This document shows, piece by piece, positions 43,461-56,951 of a stretch of 64,000 nt of DNA. A program made the position numbers and the translations under genes. This stretch comes from Ophiosphaerella korrae (lineage: Eukaryota > Ascomycota > Dothideomycetes > Pleosporales > Phaeosphaeriaceae): NCBI GenBank assembly GCA_028456385.1, contig JALNQF010000048.1, positions 1 to 64,000 on the forward strand. The letters run 5' to 3'. The notes under the pieces were generated by a model. The model was given only the letters and a program-made list of their open reading frames with translations, made no database searches and was not told the DNA's origin. How positions within the stretch are numbered: position 1 is the first letter of the stretch; the number at the start of each line of letters is the position of its first letter.

Positions 43461-46400
43461 ATGGGTTCATCAAATGGAGAACGCCATAATGAGCCAATCG
43501 CCATCATTGGCTCCGCATGTCGTTTCCCTGGCGGAGCAAGCGACCCATCAAAGCTATGGCAGCTCCTCGAGCACCCAATCGACGTGTTGAAGGAGATTCC
43601 AGATTCCAGATTTAGCGTCGATGGTTTCTACCATCCCAATAGTATGCATCATGGTACCACCAACGTCCGTCACTCGTACATATTGGACGACGATATCCGG
43701 CTCTTTGACGCTCAGTTCTTTGGGATCAAGCCAGTGGAGGCCAACTCGATCGATCCCCAGCAACGATTACTGATGGAGACGGTATACGAAGGCCTGGAGG
43801 CAGCAGGTCAGAGTATTCGCAAACTACAAGGATCGCAGACTGGAGTCTACGTTGGCCTCATGTCGTCAGATTACAAGGATCTTCTCGGGAACGACCAGGA
43901 AAGCTATCCGACGTATTTCGCGACCGGAACCGCAGCATCAATATTGTCTAATCGCATCTCGTATTTCTTCGACTGGCATGGCCCTTCGATGACAATTGAC
44001 ACGGCCTGCTCATCGAGTTTGGTGGCCTTGCATCAAGCCGTCCAATTACTGCGTTCTGGAGATGGGACCGACGTAGCGCTGGCAGCTGGCACAAACATCT
44101 TACTCAATCCCGATCAATATATTGCCGAGTCCAAGCTAAAGATGTTGAGCCCCGAAGGTCGAAGTCGTATGTGGGATGAGAAAGCGAATGGGTACGCCCG
44201 TGGCGATGGAATCGCCGTAGTGGTTCTGAAGCGACTGTCACAGGCTCTTAAAGATGGAGATAATATTGAGTGCCTTATTCGGGAGACGCAGATTAATCAG
44301 GATGGGAAGACAAAAGGCATCACTATGCCTAGTGCAACTGCACAAACTGCTCTCATTCGCGCAACATACGAGAAAGCCGGGCTAGATCTTTCTAAACCCA
44401 GCGACCGGCCTCAATATTTTGAAGCCCATGGAACAGGAACTCCTGCGGGTAAGTTCTTCTTGGCGTTGGGGATTGTAGAGCACATGCACTGACTTTAATT
44501 TTAGGTGATCCCATCGAGGCCGAAGCCATTCACACAGCTTTCTTTGGGGGTGGTATGGAGAAAGTAGGGCAGGAGCCACTCTTCATAGGGAGTGTGAAAA
44601 CAGTCATTGGACACACTGAGGGAACAGCAGGTTTGGCCGCAATTCTGAAGGCCAGCTTAGCCTTACAACATCGCATTGTGCCACCGAACCGCCTGTTTGA
44701 CCGTCTAAATCCCAAGATACGCTCATTCTATGGCAACCTTGAGATCCTGACGCAGGCTAGAGAGTGGCCAAACCTAGCCCCAGGCGCAGTGGCACGAGCC
44801 AGCGTAAATAGGTATGTGGAATGATCTCTCCTGGTACCGCCATAACCTAATATATTAAATACGGCAGTTTCGGGTTTGGTGGTGCAAATGCCCATGCCAT
44901 TCTTGAAGCTTATGTGCCACCATCGTCTACAGTAGCTGACGTTTCTGTGACTACGCTCGCCCCAGTCCAATTCTCAGCGGCCTCGGAAACGGCGTTGCGA
45001 GAGTCTTTACGCAAATATGCAGAATTTCTCGATCACAATCAGGATATCGATCCACGTGACTTGGCATGGACACTTAACACCCGTCGCTCGGTTCTCTCGG
45101 CACGAACTGCCGTGTATGGCGCTAATGCGTCTGATTTAGCTCAAGAGCTAAGAGTGAGAACCGAGGCTGACACTGCCACTCTAATCCCAATAGCTGCGAA
45201 ATCCTTGCTAACCCAACCCCGAGTACTTGGCGTATTCACTGGTCAGGGTGCGCAATGGGCACGCATGGGGGCTGAGCTTCTCAGTGCTTCTCCTGCTGTT
45301 GACCTAATCATTGCAGACCTTGAGAAGAGTCTATCTGACCTTCCAGATGGTCCGGAATGGTCCATCAAGAGTGAGATTCTTGCTACTGTGGGCTCCTCTC
45401 GAGTTGCAGAAGCAGTCATCAGTCAACCACTCTGCACCGCAGTGCAGATCATATTGTTGAACCTGCTGCGTAGTGCCGGTATCCAGTTTGAGGCTGTAGT
45501 AGGTCATTCTTCTGGAGAAATTGGCGCCGCGTATGCAGCAGGGTATCTCACCGCTCACGACGCAATCCGAATCGCCTACTATCGTGGACGCCATCTTCAT
45601 CTTGCTGAGGGCCCTGAGGGTGAGCAAGGAGGTATGATGGCTGTTGGGACATCATTTGAGGATGCACAAGAGCTCTGTGACCTTCCCCAATTGCAAGGTC
45701 GCATCAGCGTTGCTGCTATCAATTCTGGTGCAAGTGTAACCCTATCAGGGGATATAGATGCAATAGAAGGAGCCCGAGAGATACTGGAAGATGAGAAAAA
45801 ATTCGCACGTTTACTCAAAGTAGACAAGGCATATCACTCTCATCATATGCACGCCTGCTCTGATGCATACCGAAAATCTTTGGCTGATTGCGGTATCAAG
45901 GTCTTGCGCCCGTCGCGTGGTAGCCCAACCTGGCTATCCAGCGTGTACGGTGAGGATGCAGCAGATTACCGAAGCGAGCTCGCAAGTGAGTACTGGATCA
46001 GTAACATGGTCCGTCCCGTTCTGTTTTCACAAGCGGTCGAATTTGCAGCAGCTGAGAAGGGTCCTTTTGATGTTGCTGTTGAGGTTGGTCCCCATCCTGC
46101 CCTCAAAGGCCCAGCTCTTCAGGTTTTGCAGGAGTTCTTGGGAGAATCGATTCCCTATACTGGTGTTTTGAGTCGTGGTAAAGACGACAAAAAGGCGTTT
46201 GCAGAAGGTCTAGGCTATTTGTGGCAAGCTCTAGGCGAGACCGCAGTCGACTACAAAGCATTTGATAGGTTCCTGGCTGGGAGTTCTGCATCAACACCCC
46301 AGGTCGTCTCAAACCTTCCTACATATGTGTGGGATCACGATCGCCGGTTTTGGCACGAGTCAAGACAGTATGCAGCTAATCGCACCAAACCTGACCCCAC

Positions 46401-49400
46401 TCATGAGCTCCTTGGGACTAAATGCCCCGACGGCACGGAACAGCAATGTCGTTGGAGAAACATGCTCCGGCCACAAGAGATTCCATGGATTTCTGGCCAC
46501 CAGATCCAGGGCCAAATGGTATTCCCCGCAGCTGGCTATGTGTCAGCTGCACTAGAGGCTGTGAAATTTGCCACCCATGGCTCGTCGATTACGACAATTG
46601 AGATCGAGGACTTTGTCATTGGACAAGCTATCATCTTTAATGATGATTATGCTAGCGTCGAGACACAGTTTACACTCACTGACATTGTATCTGACCACAA
46701 AAGCTGGTCAGCCTCATTTTCATTCTACTCGGCGTCACAAAAACATACACTTGGGATGGATCTCAATGCCTCTGGCAAAATCTTCGCATTGTTCGGGATG
46801 CCTAAAACAGATATGTTACCACCAAACACTGGTCATGAGCTCAACATGATCGAGGTAGATCCTGAACAGTTCTACAACTCATTATCCAAACTAGGCTTCG
46901 GCTACACAGGTGCATTTAGAGCTTTAGGAAATTTGCAGAGGAAGATGGATGTAGCTATGGGCGAAATCCAGAATCCCCAAAGCACGGATCCTGCTTACAA
47001 CTTGTTGCTACACCCAGCAACCTTTGACAACGCCATTCAGTCAATCATTCTTGCCTATTGTTATCCTGGAGACGGGAGGCTTTGGTCCGTGCATCTTCCC
47101 ACGAGTATCAAAAAGATAAAGATCAACCCCTCGCTGTGCGAAAACAGCGCTGGCAGGGAGTCGGTGCTGTACTTCAAGTCTACAATTACCAGTGGCAGGT
47201 CGACTGAGATTCAGGGCGATGTCGAATTGTATGACACTGATAACATCAATTCTATAATGCAATTAGAAGGCTTGCATACGAAACCGCTTGGCCATGCGAC
47301 TCCAGCTAATGATCGGACACTATTTCTGGAAACAGTCTGGGATACAGCCGAACCTACAAAGGAGCTGGCTCTCCTCGCACAGCCTGATATCACCGCAAAG
47401 GCACAGCTTGGATTTGACATCGAACGAGTAGCATTCTACTACATTCGAAACCTGGGCCACGTCACTACCAAGGCCGATCGTGAGGATGCTGAAGATTATC
47501 ACAAGCACTTCTTTGAGTATATTGACCATACAGTGGTCAGCGTGCAGAACGGCACATCGCTTTTCGCTAAGCCAGAGTGGATGCACGATACTCATGAACA
47601 AGTGCTAGAAATCATCAAAAACTATCCTGAAAGCATTGATATGAAACTCATGCATGCGGTAGGAGAACATCTGGGGCCCGTCATCCGAAAGGAGACAACA
47701 ATGCTGGAATACATGCGCGAGGACAATATGCTCAACGACTTTTACGTCAAAGCGCTGGGTTTTGATGAGTACACGGAAACCATGGCCGACCAGGTGTGTC
47801 AATTTGCTCACCGATATCCTCACATGAATGTGCTGGAGATTGGTGCGGGGACTGGTGGTGCCACCAAGCGCATCTTCAAGAAGCTTGGCAAACGATTTGG
47901 CTCGTACACATATACTGATATCTCAACTGGGTTCTTCGAGAAGGCGAAAGAAGTATTTTCTGAAGTGGAATCGAAGATAACTTTTAAAGCCCTCAATATT
48001 GAGAAAGATCCTCTCGATCAAGGATATACGGAAGGGTCATACGATCTCATTGTTGCTTCCCTCGTTTTGCACGCCACACACGTCATGGAAGATACCATGC
48101 GCAATGTGAGGCGCTTGCTGAAACCGGGTGGCTACCTTATAATGCTGGAGCTGGGTGACTATGTTGATATGCGCACTGGCCTCATGTTTGGGCCATTGCC
48201 TGGTTGGTGGATGGGATATGACGATGGCCGCAAACTATCTCCAACTATGTCTGAAGCGGACTGGGATAGTTGCATGAAGAAAGTTGGCTTTTCGGGAGTC
48301 GACGCCATCGTCCCTCGGCAGGAGCACGTCCCAATTTCCCTAGCCATCATGACTGCGCAGGCCGTTGATGATCATGTCAACTTCATTCGCGACCCGTTAG
48401 CGCCAAGTGAATTGGAAATTGTTGGCCAGCATCTCACAATCATTGGTGGTAATACCTATAAGACTGCTCCCTTGTTGGAAGCTGCTCTCCTCCATCTTCA
48501 ACCATTTTATGCCCATATCACGACGGTAAAGAGCCTCGCAACCCTGGACATGGTTGAGCTGCCTTTCATGGGTAGTGTGCTGTGCATCGAAGACCTTGAC
48601 AAGCCCGTTTTCGAAGACCTCAGCATCCAGACGCTCAAGGGTGCCCAGCATCTTTTCACAAAATCGAAAACCCTTCTGTGGGTTACACAAGGGCGCAAGG
48701 ATGATAACCCATACCAGAACATGACTGTGGGGTTGGGCAGAGTTGCCACACTCGAGATGACACACTTACGCCTTCAATCTCTTGATTTTGATGCCGTCGA
48801 CAAATCCACTGCTACTCTAATTGCGAAGTCACTCTTGCGATTCGAAGCAACCGACATCTGGGAGCAGCAAGGTGTAGCCAAAAGTTTGTTGTGGTCTATA
48901 GAACCAGAAATCTCTTACGAGAAAGGTAACTTCAAGCTCCCTCGTCTGATCCCCAATAGCATCCGCAATAATCGCTATAACTCCAGCCGGCGCCTCATTA
49001 CTCAGAAAAAGGATCCGCGCATCTCGACAGTTGGTCTCCGCTGGACCAGCAATAGCTACGAGATTCACGAGGAGGCTCCAGCGCACTCCGGAACTGCTTT
49101 TGATGGCCGAGTGGAACTCCAAGTAAGCCACTCCAGCCTTGAAGCTATTCGTATTACCAAGACCGATTATGCATACCTAGTCCTTGGCACGAATCTACGC
49201 ACGAAGGAACAGGCTTTTGCGATCACTCCTGAGAGACACTCCGTTGTCCGGGTTTTTGACTCTTGGACTGTTCCCTATGGAATGGCCACTGAGGAGGCTC
49301 TCCGTCTATTACCAGTTATACAAGACTATCTTATGGCCCTTGCAACCATCTTGGACTTTTCTAGCGGCGAAACATTAATCTTACTCGAACCCAAACGAAG

Positions 49401-52400
49401 ATTTGCCAATATCCTCTCCCGTCTTGCAGAAGAAAAGGGCGTCAGGCTTGTGCTATTGACTACGTCTGTAGATGTTAAAGATGCAAGATGGATTACGCTA
49501 CATCCAAATGCCCCACGCCGCATCATCCAGTCGCATTTGCCTCGGACCGCTTCTTGCCTGATCACGTCTACGGAGGACTTTGACCTTGCGGCCAATGTCA
49601 AGGCATGCTTGCCAACAAATTGCAAAATTTGGGGAGCCGAATTCTTCTCTTCCCCAATTTCCAAGCTGGACTCGTTCTCGTCCATGGCATTCATCCCATC
49701 AACCCTCCGTTCAGCATTTGTTCGTGCGCACCATGACCCTCACGTTAGCGACATCAGATCCATACCGTCGGTTACGGATATTGTTAATGGTAAACCTACA
49801 GAAAACGCCTTTTTCAGTTGGAACGATACTCCAAGCATTCCCGTTCAGATCACTCCCGTGGACATTGAGCCTCTGTTTTCATCAGATAAAACTTACTGGC
49901 TGGTCGGACTTACAGGTGGTCTTGGTCTTTCACTTTGTGAATGGATGGTGCAACACGGCGCCAAGTACGTGGTACTCACAAGCCGCAACCCTCAGGTAGA
50001 TCCCAAGTGGGAAGCCCATATGAAGGCACAAGATGCAGTCGTGAGGATCTACACCAATGACGTTACGAGCAGAGAATCTGTCCGATCAGTGTACAAGCAG
50101 ATCTGCGACGAATTCCCCCCAATAGGCGGCGTCGCACAAGGTGCTATGGTTCTAGCGGATGCTATGTTCGTCGACATGAGCCTCGAGCATGTCAACAAGG
50201 TTGTGGAACCAAAAGTCAAAGGTGCCATACATTTAGAAGAGCTCTTCTCAACCGCCAATCTCGAATTCTTCATTTTCTTCTCTTCCATGGCGTATGTGAC
50301 TGGGAATCAAGGCCAGTCAATCTACGCCGCGGCAAATGCATACATGGCCGCACTGGCTTCTCAGCGAAGAAAGAGGGGTCTGGCGGGATCTGTCATCAAC
50401 ATTGGAGCTATCGTTGGAAACGGCTATGTTACAAGGCAATTGAGCGATGCTCAAAGGGAATATCTTACCCATATGGGCAACGTTTTCATGTCTGAGCAGG
50501 ATTTCCATCAAATCTTCGCCGAAGGCGTGGTTGCTGGAAGGCCGGGCGCGGATGATATCCCTGAAATCATGACAGGTTTGGGTCTTGCGCACATGGATGA
50601 TGCAGAGAAAGTCACTTGGTTTAAGAACCCGAAGTTCTCCCATTGTGTTATTTGGCCCGAAAATCATGGTGCAGTGGCTGGCATGTCGAAGCAAAACGTC
50701 ACATTAAAATCACAGTTGTTGCTTGCGACCACTGCAGATGAGGTCAACGAGGCTATCCAAGGTATATTCATTCTTATTCGGTTGTTGTTCATGCTGACTT
50801 TTTCACAGAGAGCTTCGTCGCAAAATTGAAATCTTCGCTCCAGATTGAAGACTCTGTCGCCATCCTGAATATGAATGCTGAAGAACTTGGGTTGGATTCC
50901 CTTGTTGCTGTCGATATTCGCAGTTGGTTCGTCAAGGAATTGAATGTCGAAATGCCTGTCCTCAAAATCCTGGGAGGCTTCACAGTAGCCGAGTTAGTCT
51001 CCGCAGCGCAAGGACAGCTCCCGGAAAACATTACACCTAATTTCGGCAAGGAAGTCGACCCTGCATTGAAGGCTGCTGCCAGAGCAGAAAAGGCTGCTAA
51101 GACTGAGACCATTCCAACTATCACCAACGAAGTTGACTTCAAAGCGTACGATGAAGATGAAGAAGAAGAAGTGTCAGATTCATCATCTTCAGTAAACGAG
51201 GATATTCTTAAGCCCCAAGAGCAATTCTCAGTCAATGCGAGCCATGTTTCAAAATCCAAAGGAGTGGCTTTCCAGGCGGATATCCGGGTTCCACTAATCA
51301 CCAAGTTTAAAGCGAGTACACCGTCAAGCTCTTTTGATTCTGATTCGGAGAATGATTCACTGAAAAAATCGCAAATATCTACAGCAACACCTCTGTCGCA
51401 GTTCAACGACGACTTCAGCGTGAAAGAGGATGTTGGGTTAGAGAGAGTTAGCCCAATGTCCTTCGGCCAGGCTCGATTCTGGTTCTTGAAATTTTACCTC
51501 CAGGATCAAACCACTTTCAATATCACAACATCGATTAGATTGTCCGGCCATTTGAACATCCAAAACTTTGCAACGGCCGTGAAAGCCATCTGTAGACGTC
51601 ACGAAGGACTGCGTACTACTTTTTTCACGGACAAAAACAATCAGCCCATGCAAGGCATCCTTAGGAGATCGCCTCTTCAGCTGGTCCATATGCAAGTCTC
51701 ATCCCAAGAAGCCATTGACATTGAATATGCAAGAACCAAAAATCACATATATGATATTGGAAGCGGTGAGACGATGAAAATTACATTACTCTCCTTGAGT
51801 GAAGATCTCCACCAGCTCATAATTGGGTACCATCATATCAATATGGATGGAATAAGCCTTGAGGTCATTATCAGCGACTTACAAAAGCTATACTACCAGC
51901 GTCGCCTCACTCCTGTTTCCCTCCAGTACCTGGACTTCTCGGATATTCAGCGCAAAGAACAATCATCAGGAAAATGGGCAAAGGAAATCTCATTCTGGAA
52001 AAAGGAGTTTGCTGACATTCCTCGCCCTTTGCCTATTTTGCCTATGTCGAAGAAGTCTGTCCGCTCCCCGCTGACTCGATATGCCTCCAATACCGTCAAG
52101 TTCAAAATTGATGCTGCAACATCGGCGCAAATCCAAAATGCCTGCAGACGCACAAAGGCGTCCCCTTTCAATTTTTACCTGGCTGCGTTCAAGACTCTAC
52201 TCTACCGAACCGCGGGAGAGGAACAGAATGATATTTGTATCGGCATGGCTGATGGAGGCCGCAACAGTGAGCTCGTGGGTGAAAGTGTGGGATTCTTCCT
52301 TAATCTTCTACCCCTGCGCTTTAAGCAAAATTCTGCTCAAACTTTTGTGGAAGCATTAAAGGATGCTCGGCAAAAGGTTGTCGCAGCTCTCGCCAATAGT

Positions 52401-55400
52401 AGAGTACCGTTTGACGTGATCTTGAACGAGATCAACGCTCCCAGAGCTGCCACGCACAATCCACTCTTCCAGGCATTCATCAATTACAGGCAAGGAGTAC
52501 AGGATAAGCGACAATTTTGCGGCTGCGAGAGCGAAGCTACCCATTTTGACGGGAGCCAAACGGCGTATGATGTCAGCGTTGATATCCTTGCCAATCCGGG
52601 TGCCGAAAGTACAATTTACATCTCAGGCCAAAGCGATCTGTACAGCGAAGCGGATGTAGAGCTCCTTGCTCACAGCTACTTAGCTCTGATCAAGTCCTTT
52701 GCTAAGAATCCTGCGTCTCGCCTTGGACGTCCTTCGCTCTACGATCCCCAAGCAACCCAGCGCGCCCTCGATTTGGGGGTTGGTCCTAAACTTGCCGATG
52801 CTTGGCCTGAGACGTTAGTTCACCGTGTCGACCAAATGACTTTACGTTTCGGCTCCCAAATTGCTTTGAAGGGTCCTCGGAACCACCTCACATATGCGCA
52901 AATGGCGGAGCGCATTAATTCCATCGCTTCAAGCTTAAAATCTAATGACATAGGCAAAGGGTCCCGGGTTGGCGTGTTGCAGGATCCCTCCACAGATTTC
53001 TTTTGCTCGTTGCTTGCTATTCTTCGCATTGGAGCGGTTTTTGTGCCCTTGGAGCTTCGATTGACAACTCAACGGTTGGCTACGATTGTGGAAGACAGTA
53101 ATCTTGATGCGATCGTTTACGACAAATTGAACCAGAAAGATCTTGCTGCTCTGGGAGCTGAATTTCAAAAGATCAATGTCTCACTCATCCCTGAAAAGAG
53201 TACCACCAAGATACCCAACCAAGCGGAGCCTGGATCGCCTGCGGTGATTCTGTATACTAGCGGGTCGACTGGTAAGCCGAAGGGAATATTGCTAAGCCAC
53301 GCCTCATGGCAAAATCAGATTCAAGCCTCAACGCAGGAATGGAAGGTACATCAAGGCTCAGGTGTCCACCTTCAGCAAAGTTCATGGAGCTTCGACATAG
53401 CCATATCCCAAACGTTTACCGCTCTAGCAAATGGTGCTTCACTACAAATCGTATCGAAGGAATTGCGAGGAGATTCCCTTGCCATGGCCAAGATGATTGT
53501 GTCTGAGCACATTACCCATGTTCAAGCCACACCATCCGAATTGGTAAGCTGGCTTCACAATGCAGATGCAAACGCCCTCCGCTCATCTAGCTGGCTATTC
53601 GCAATGAGTGGTGGAGAAAAGATGACGCCTGCGGTGGTCAAGGAGTTCAAAGAACTCAACAAGAGCGACCTCGTTCTTGTCAATGCTTATGGGCCTGCGG
53701 AAACTACCTTGGCCATTGGAAGTGTGGAGGTCGATTACCAGCAAAACGATATTCCAAACCCAGCTTTCCATATCTTCCCGAATTACTCAGTGTATATTCT
53801 CGATTCTAACAAACAACCCGTTCCTCTTGGAACCTCTGGAGAAATCTATATTGGGGGCGCTGGTGTTGCGGTCGGTTACCTCAATAATGATAGTCTTACG
53901 AAGGAGCGATTCTTGCCTGACGACTTTGCACCAGCGAGATACCTTGAGAACAATTGGACAAGCATGCATCGAAGTGGTGACCGTGGTAAACTCACTGCGG
54001 ATGGTCTAGTCCTTGAGGGTCGAGTTGACGGCGATACGCAAATCAAGTTGAGGGGGATTAGGATTGATCTCCAGGATATTGAGTCAACGATTGTCCATCA
54101 TGTGGGTGGAGCAGTACGCGATGCTGTTGTCTCTCTCCATAAATCTGGTGAAACAGAGTTCCTCGTCGCGCACATTGCTTTATCCACGACTTTCTCTGGT
54201 AATGCGAAGGCCATCCTAGAGAATCTCCAGGCAACTTTGCCAATACCGCAGTACATGCGCCCGGCCATGACTGTCATTGTTGAACGCTTGCCTATTAATC
54301 ATTCTGGCAAGCTTGATCGTAGAGCTATCGCTCAGCTGCCACTTCAACCAGTCATGAAGCCGAATGTCTTAGCACCGGAACAAGGAAAAACACCTCTGTC
54401 AGAGTTAAAGAATATTTGGAAGCAGGTTTTAGGGCGCAATATTACTTCACTCCATCAAATTGAGGACACCACCGATTTTTTCCATATCGGAGGAAACTCT
54501 CTAGCCCCGGTTCGCGTTCAAGGGATGCTCAAGGCAGCCTTTGACATTGAGATTCCCGTCGCTCAGCTTTTCGAGAATTCTACTCTAGGGGCCATGCTCA
54601 ATTTAATAAACCCGGTAAGCAGTGCATCCCTAGAGATGAACCAGGTACCACAGAGCATTCAAGCCGGCCAACAAGTTGCTACTTCCTCAAGCGCAATTAA
54701 TTGGGAGAAGGAAACCGCTTTGACCGATGATCTATATGAAACAGAGATCAATCCGACACCCAAAGACCAAGGTCTTGCCTTTAAGACTGTTGTAATCACT
54801 GGTGCGAGTGGATTCTTGGGCAAAGAGATCCTTCGGCGTATGATTGATGATGTCCATATTGATAGGATTCATGCGATTGCGCTCCGCCGGTACAAGTCAG
54901 ATCTGCCTGCTATATTTTCAGACCCCAAGGTTGAAGTACATCGGGGAGATCTCAACTCTCCACGTCTTGGCCTCTCTGAAAATAAGGCCAAAGAGATCTT
55001 CGCCGAAACCGATGCTGTAATCCATAATGGGGCTGACGTTTCGTTCCTGAAGACGTACAAAACCTTGTCCAAGACGAACGTCGGTAGCACCCGGGAGCTT
55101 GTCAAGCTCTGCCTCCCTAATCGCGTCCCAATCCACTTTATCTCTTCAGCCAGTGTCGCTCACCTTTCTGGTAGGGCGTCCTTTGGCGAACAATCGGTCT
55201 CAGCATTTGAACCGCCAAAAGATGGCTCTGATGGGTATACGGCTACAAAATGGGCGAGCGAGCGCTTCTTGGAGCTTGTTAGCGAGAAATTTTCAGTCCC
55301 AATTTGGATCCATAGACCGAGCAGCATCACTGGCGCTGATGCCCCCGCACTTGACCTCATGACCAACCTACTGCAATTCTCTAAGACTATGCGCAAGGTT

Positions 55401-55814
55401 CCCTATTCTCCAACTTGGAGCGGAACGCTTGACTTTGTATCCGTCGAAAATGTTGCATACGACATCGTTGAGGAGGTCAAGAACGATAGCGCACATCCAA
55501 ACGGCATGGTGAAGTTCGTGTATGAAAGTGGTGATGTCGAAATTGCGGTGCAAGGTATGCAAGAGTCACTGGAGAAGCAGACAGGCGAGCAGTTTGAAAC
55601 TGTTGATGTTGAGACATGGACGCGAGCTGCGGTTTCTGAGGGGTTGGATGAGTTAGTTGCTGCGTATTTGCAGACTGCGGCGAATCTTCCAATTATGTTC
55701 CCCAAGTTGGTTAGAGATAAGAGGAGGACACGAGTGGAGACAAAACCCCAGGAAGGGTTGAGCCAAGGTTTCTCGTTGAGGGACGTAGTAGGAAGGTGGC
55801 TTTGGTCAAAGTAG
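43461..55814 (+). CDS. Hybrid PKS-NRPS megasynthase
   Basis: Iterative highly reducing PKS fused to one NRPS module, 4,064 residues. Exons 43461-44448, 44505-44811, 44868-50761 and 50809-55814; introns are 56, 56 and 47 bp, and total length is divisible by three. KS: DTACSSS with Cys183, [36 protein letters not shown] with Ser646. [14 protein letters not shown] with His976 and FDNAIQ with Asp1152. C-methyltransferase: [13 protein letters not shown] near 1422. The next region lacks an ER cofactor motif (ER0). [10 protein letters not shown] at about 2114 with Tyr2251. ACP: GLDSL with Ser2427, then an acidic Ser-rich linker. C: HHINMDG at 2738. [11 protein letters not shown] at about 3213 and [17 protein letters not shown] with Ser3627. 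R: TGASGFLG at about 3727, FISSAS and YTATK with Tyr3873/Lys3877. It builds a methylated polyketide, condenses it with one amino acid and releases it via R. Amino-acid choice and chain length are not readable by eye. Confidence 0.96.
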
Positions 55815-56951
55815 CAAGCGCCTACAAACCGCTGATGAATTTCTTTTTTCTGAACTTTGGATGGTATTGGCATGAAATAAGATGCTTTTAGGTACACGTA
55901 TGTTATACATTGCGTTCATTATACAATTTCATTTTTCTACTTACCCAAATCCCCTTATGGCGCACGAAGTAACAATTTGAGCGAGCCATCAAACAAAAAA
56001 AAAAAACAAAAAAAAAAGCTGACTTCTGTGCCCACACATGATCAATCTAAATATAACTCTGTCAGCGAAATGCAGGGCGGATATGTTGGAGAAAGCTTAT
56101 CTTACTCGTGGAACAGGGTTGAGGGTCATGCCGCCGTGCCTGTGCCTCGTGGGCGCTGCATAGATTCCCTGCATTGAAGCCAGGGTTGACACGTGGTTAA
56201 AATGCGTCGGCATTTAACCTGAGCAGAATTTCAGAAAACTTTCCTTTCTAACACAAATTATAACTGACGCGAAAGCATGAATTGACCCGAAATAACTTGA
56301 GCATTAACATGCCTTGCCAGTTCTGGGGATTTTAGATCACTAGTATGCGCTATGGGAGGAGGGGATAGCCAAAATCCGTCAATTCAATGTTTCGCAATTT
56401 TAAAATCTACGTTTTGACACCTACTTCGCACGCAAACTAGTCACTAAGAGACTCACAAGTCAGGCTGAATACTAGATGAATATGTTAGGAAATGCAATTT
56501 AAACTGAATAAAACTGAGGTGGTTTCTTGGAGCCATTATCAACTCAGCACTGATAATCTTTTCATGAGAAGTTCGTTTCCTTTAACTATGACATCCGATT
56601 TGAGTGATCAAACTGCGAACGCACGCGGCTAGAAATTATTTGGAGCCGGCCCATGTGATGGAAGCTTACTCCTAAGAATATCAGCCTCCCTACTTAGTTA
56701 GAAACAACCGGACATCCTAAGCCACAATCCGAAACACGACCCCGAAAAGCCACCAACGAACCTCTATAATCTTTGGAAGCCTAATCAGCCCCCCGAATCC
56801 GAAAGGTTGTGGGTGATACAGAAATATGTTATCGCTAGGACAGTCAGGGGCGAGATGGGCTGCAGCTCATACACCAAACTATATCTAAGATAGACACACG
56901 CTTCTGCTTCGGATTGTACTCTTTTCCTCTGTTAATAATTAGATTCAAATA
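55815..56951. other. Intergenic region between megasynthase and FAD oxidase
   Basis: No gene supported. A-rich tract at 55,995-56,018. AATCCG half-sites occur at 56,373, 56,726 and 56,796 in the promoter of the oxidase. Confidence 0.5.

Noticed and set aside
44449..44504. Megasynthase ending at the first in-frame stop (44,492)
   Set aside because: The stop lies inside a canonical GT-AG intron; splicing restores GDPIEAEA of the KS domain.
46103..50694. Antisense frames within the megasynthase
   Set aside because: Long coding exons produce antisense shadows; none has an independent motif.
50762..50808. Two separate genes (PKS and NRPS)
   Set aside because: A 47-bp intron joins the KR-end and the ACP in frame, giving one coding sequence divisible by three.
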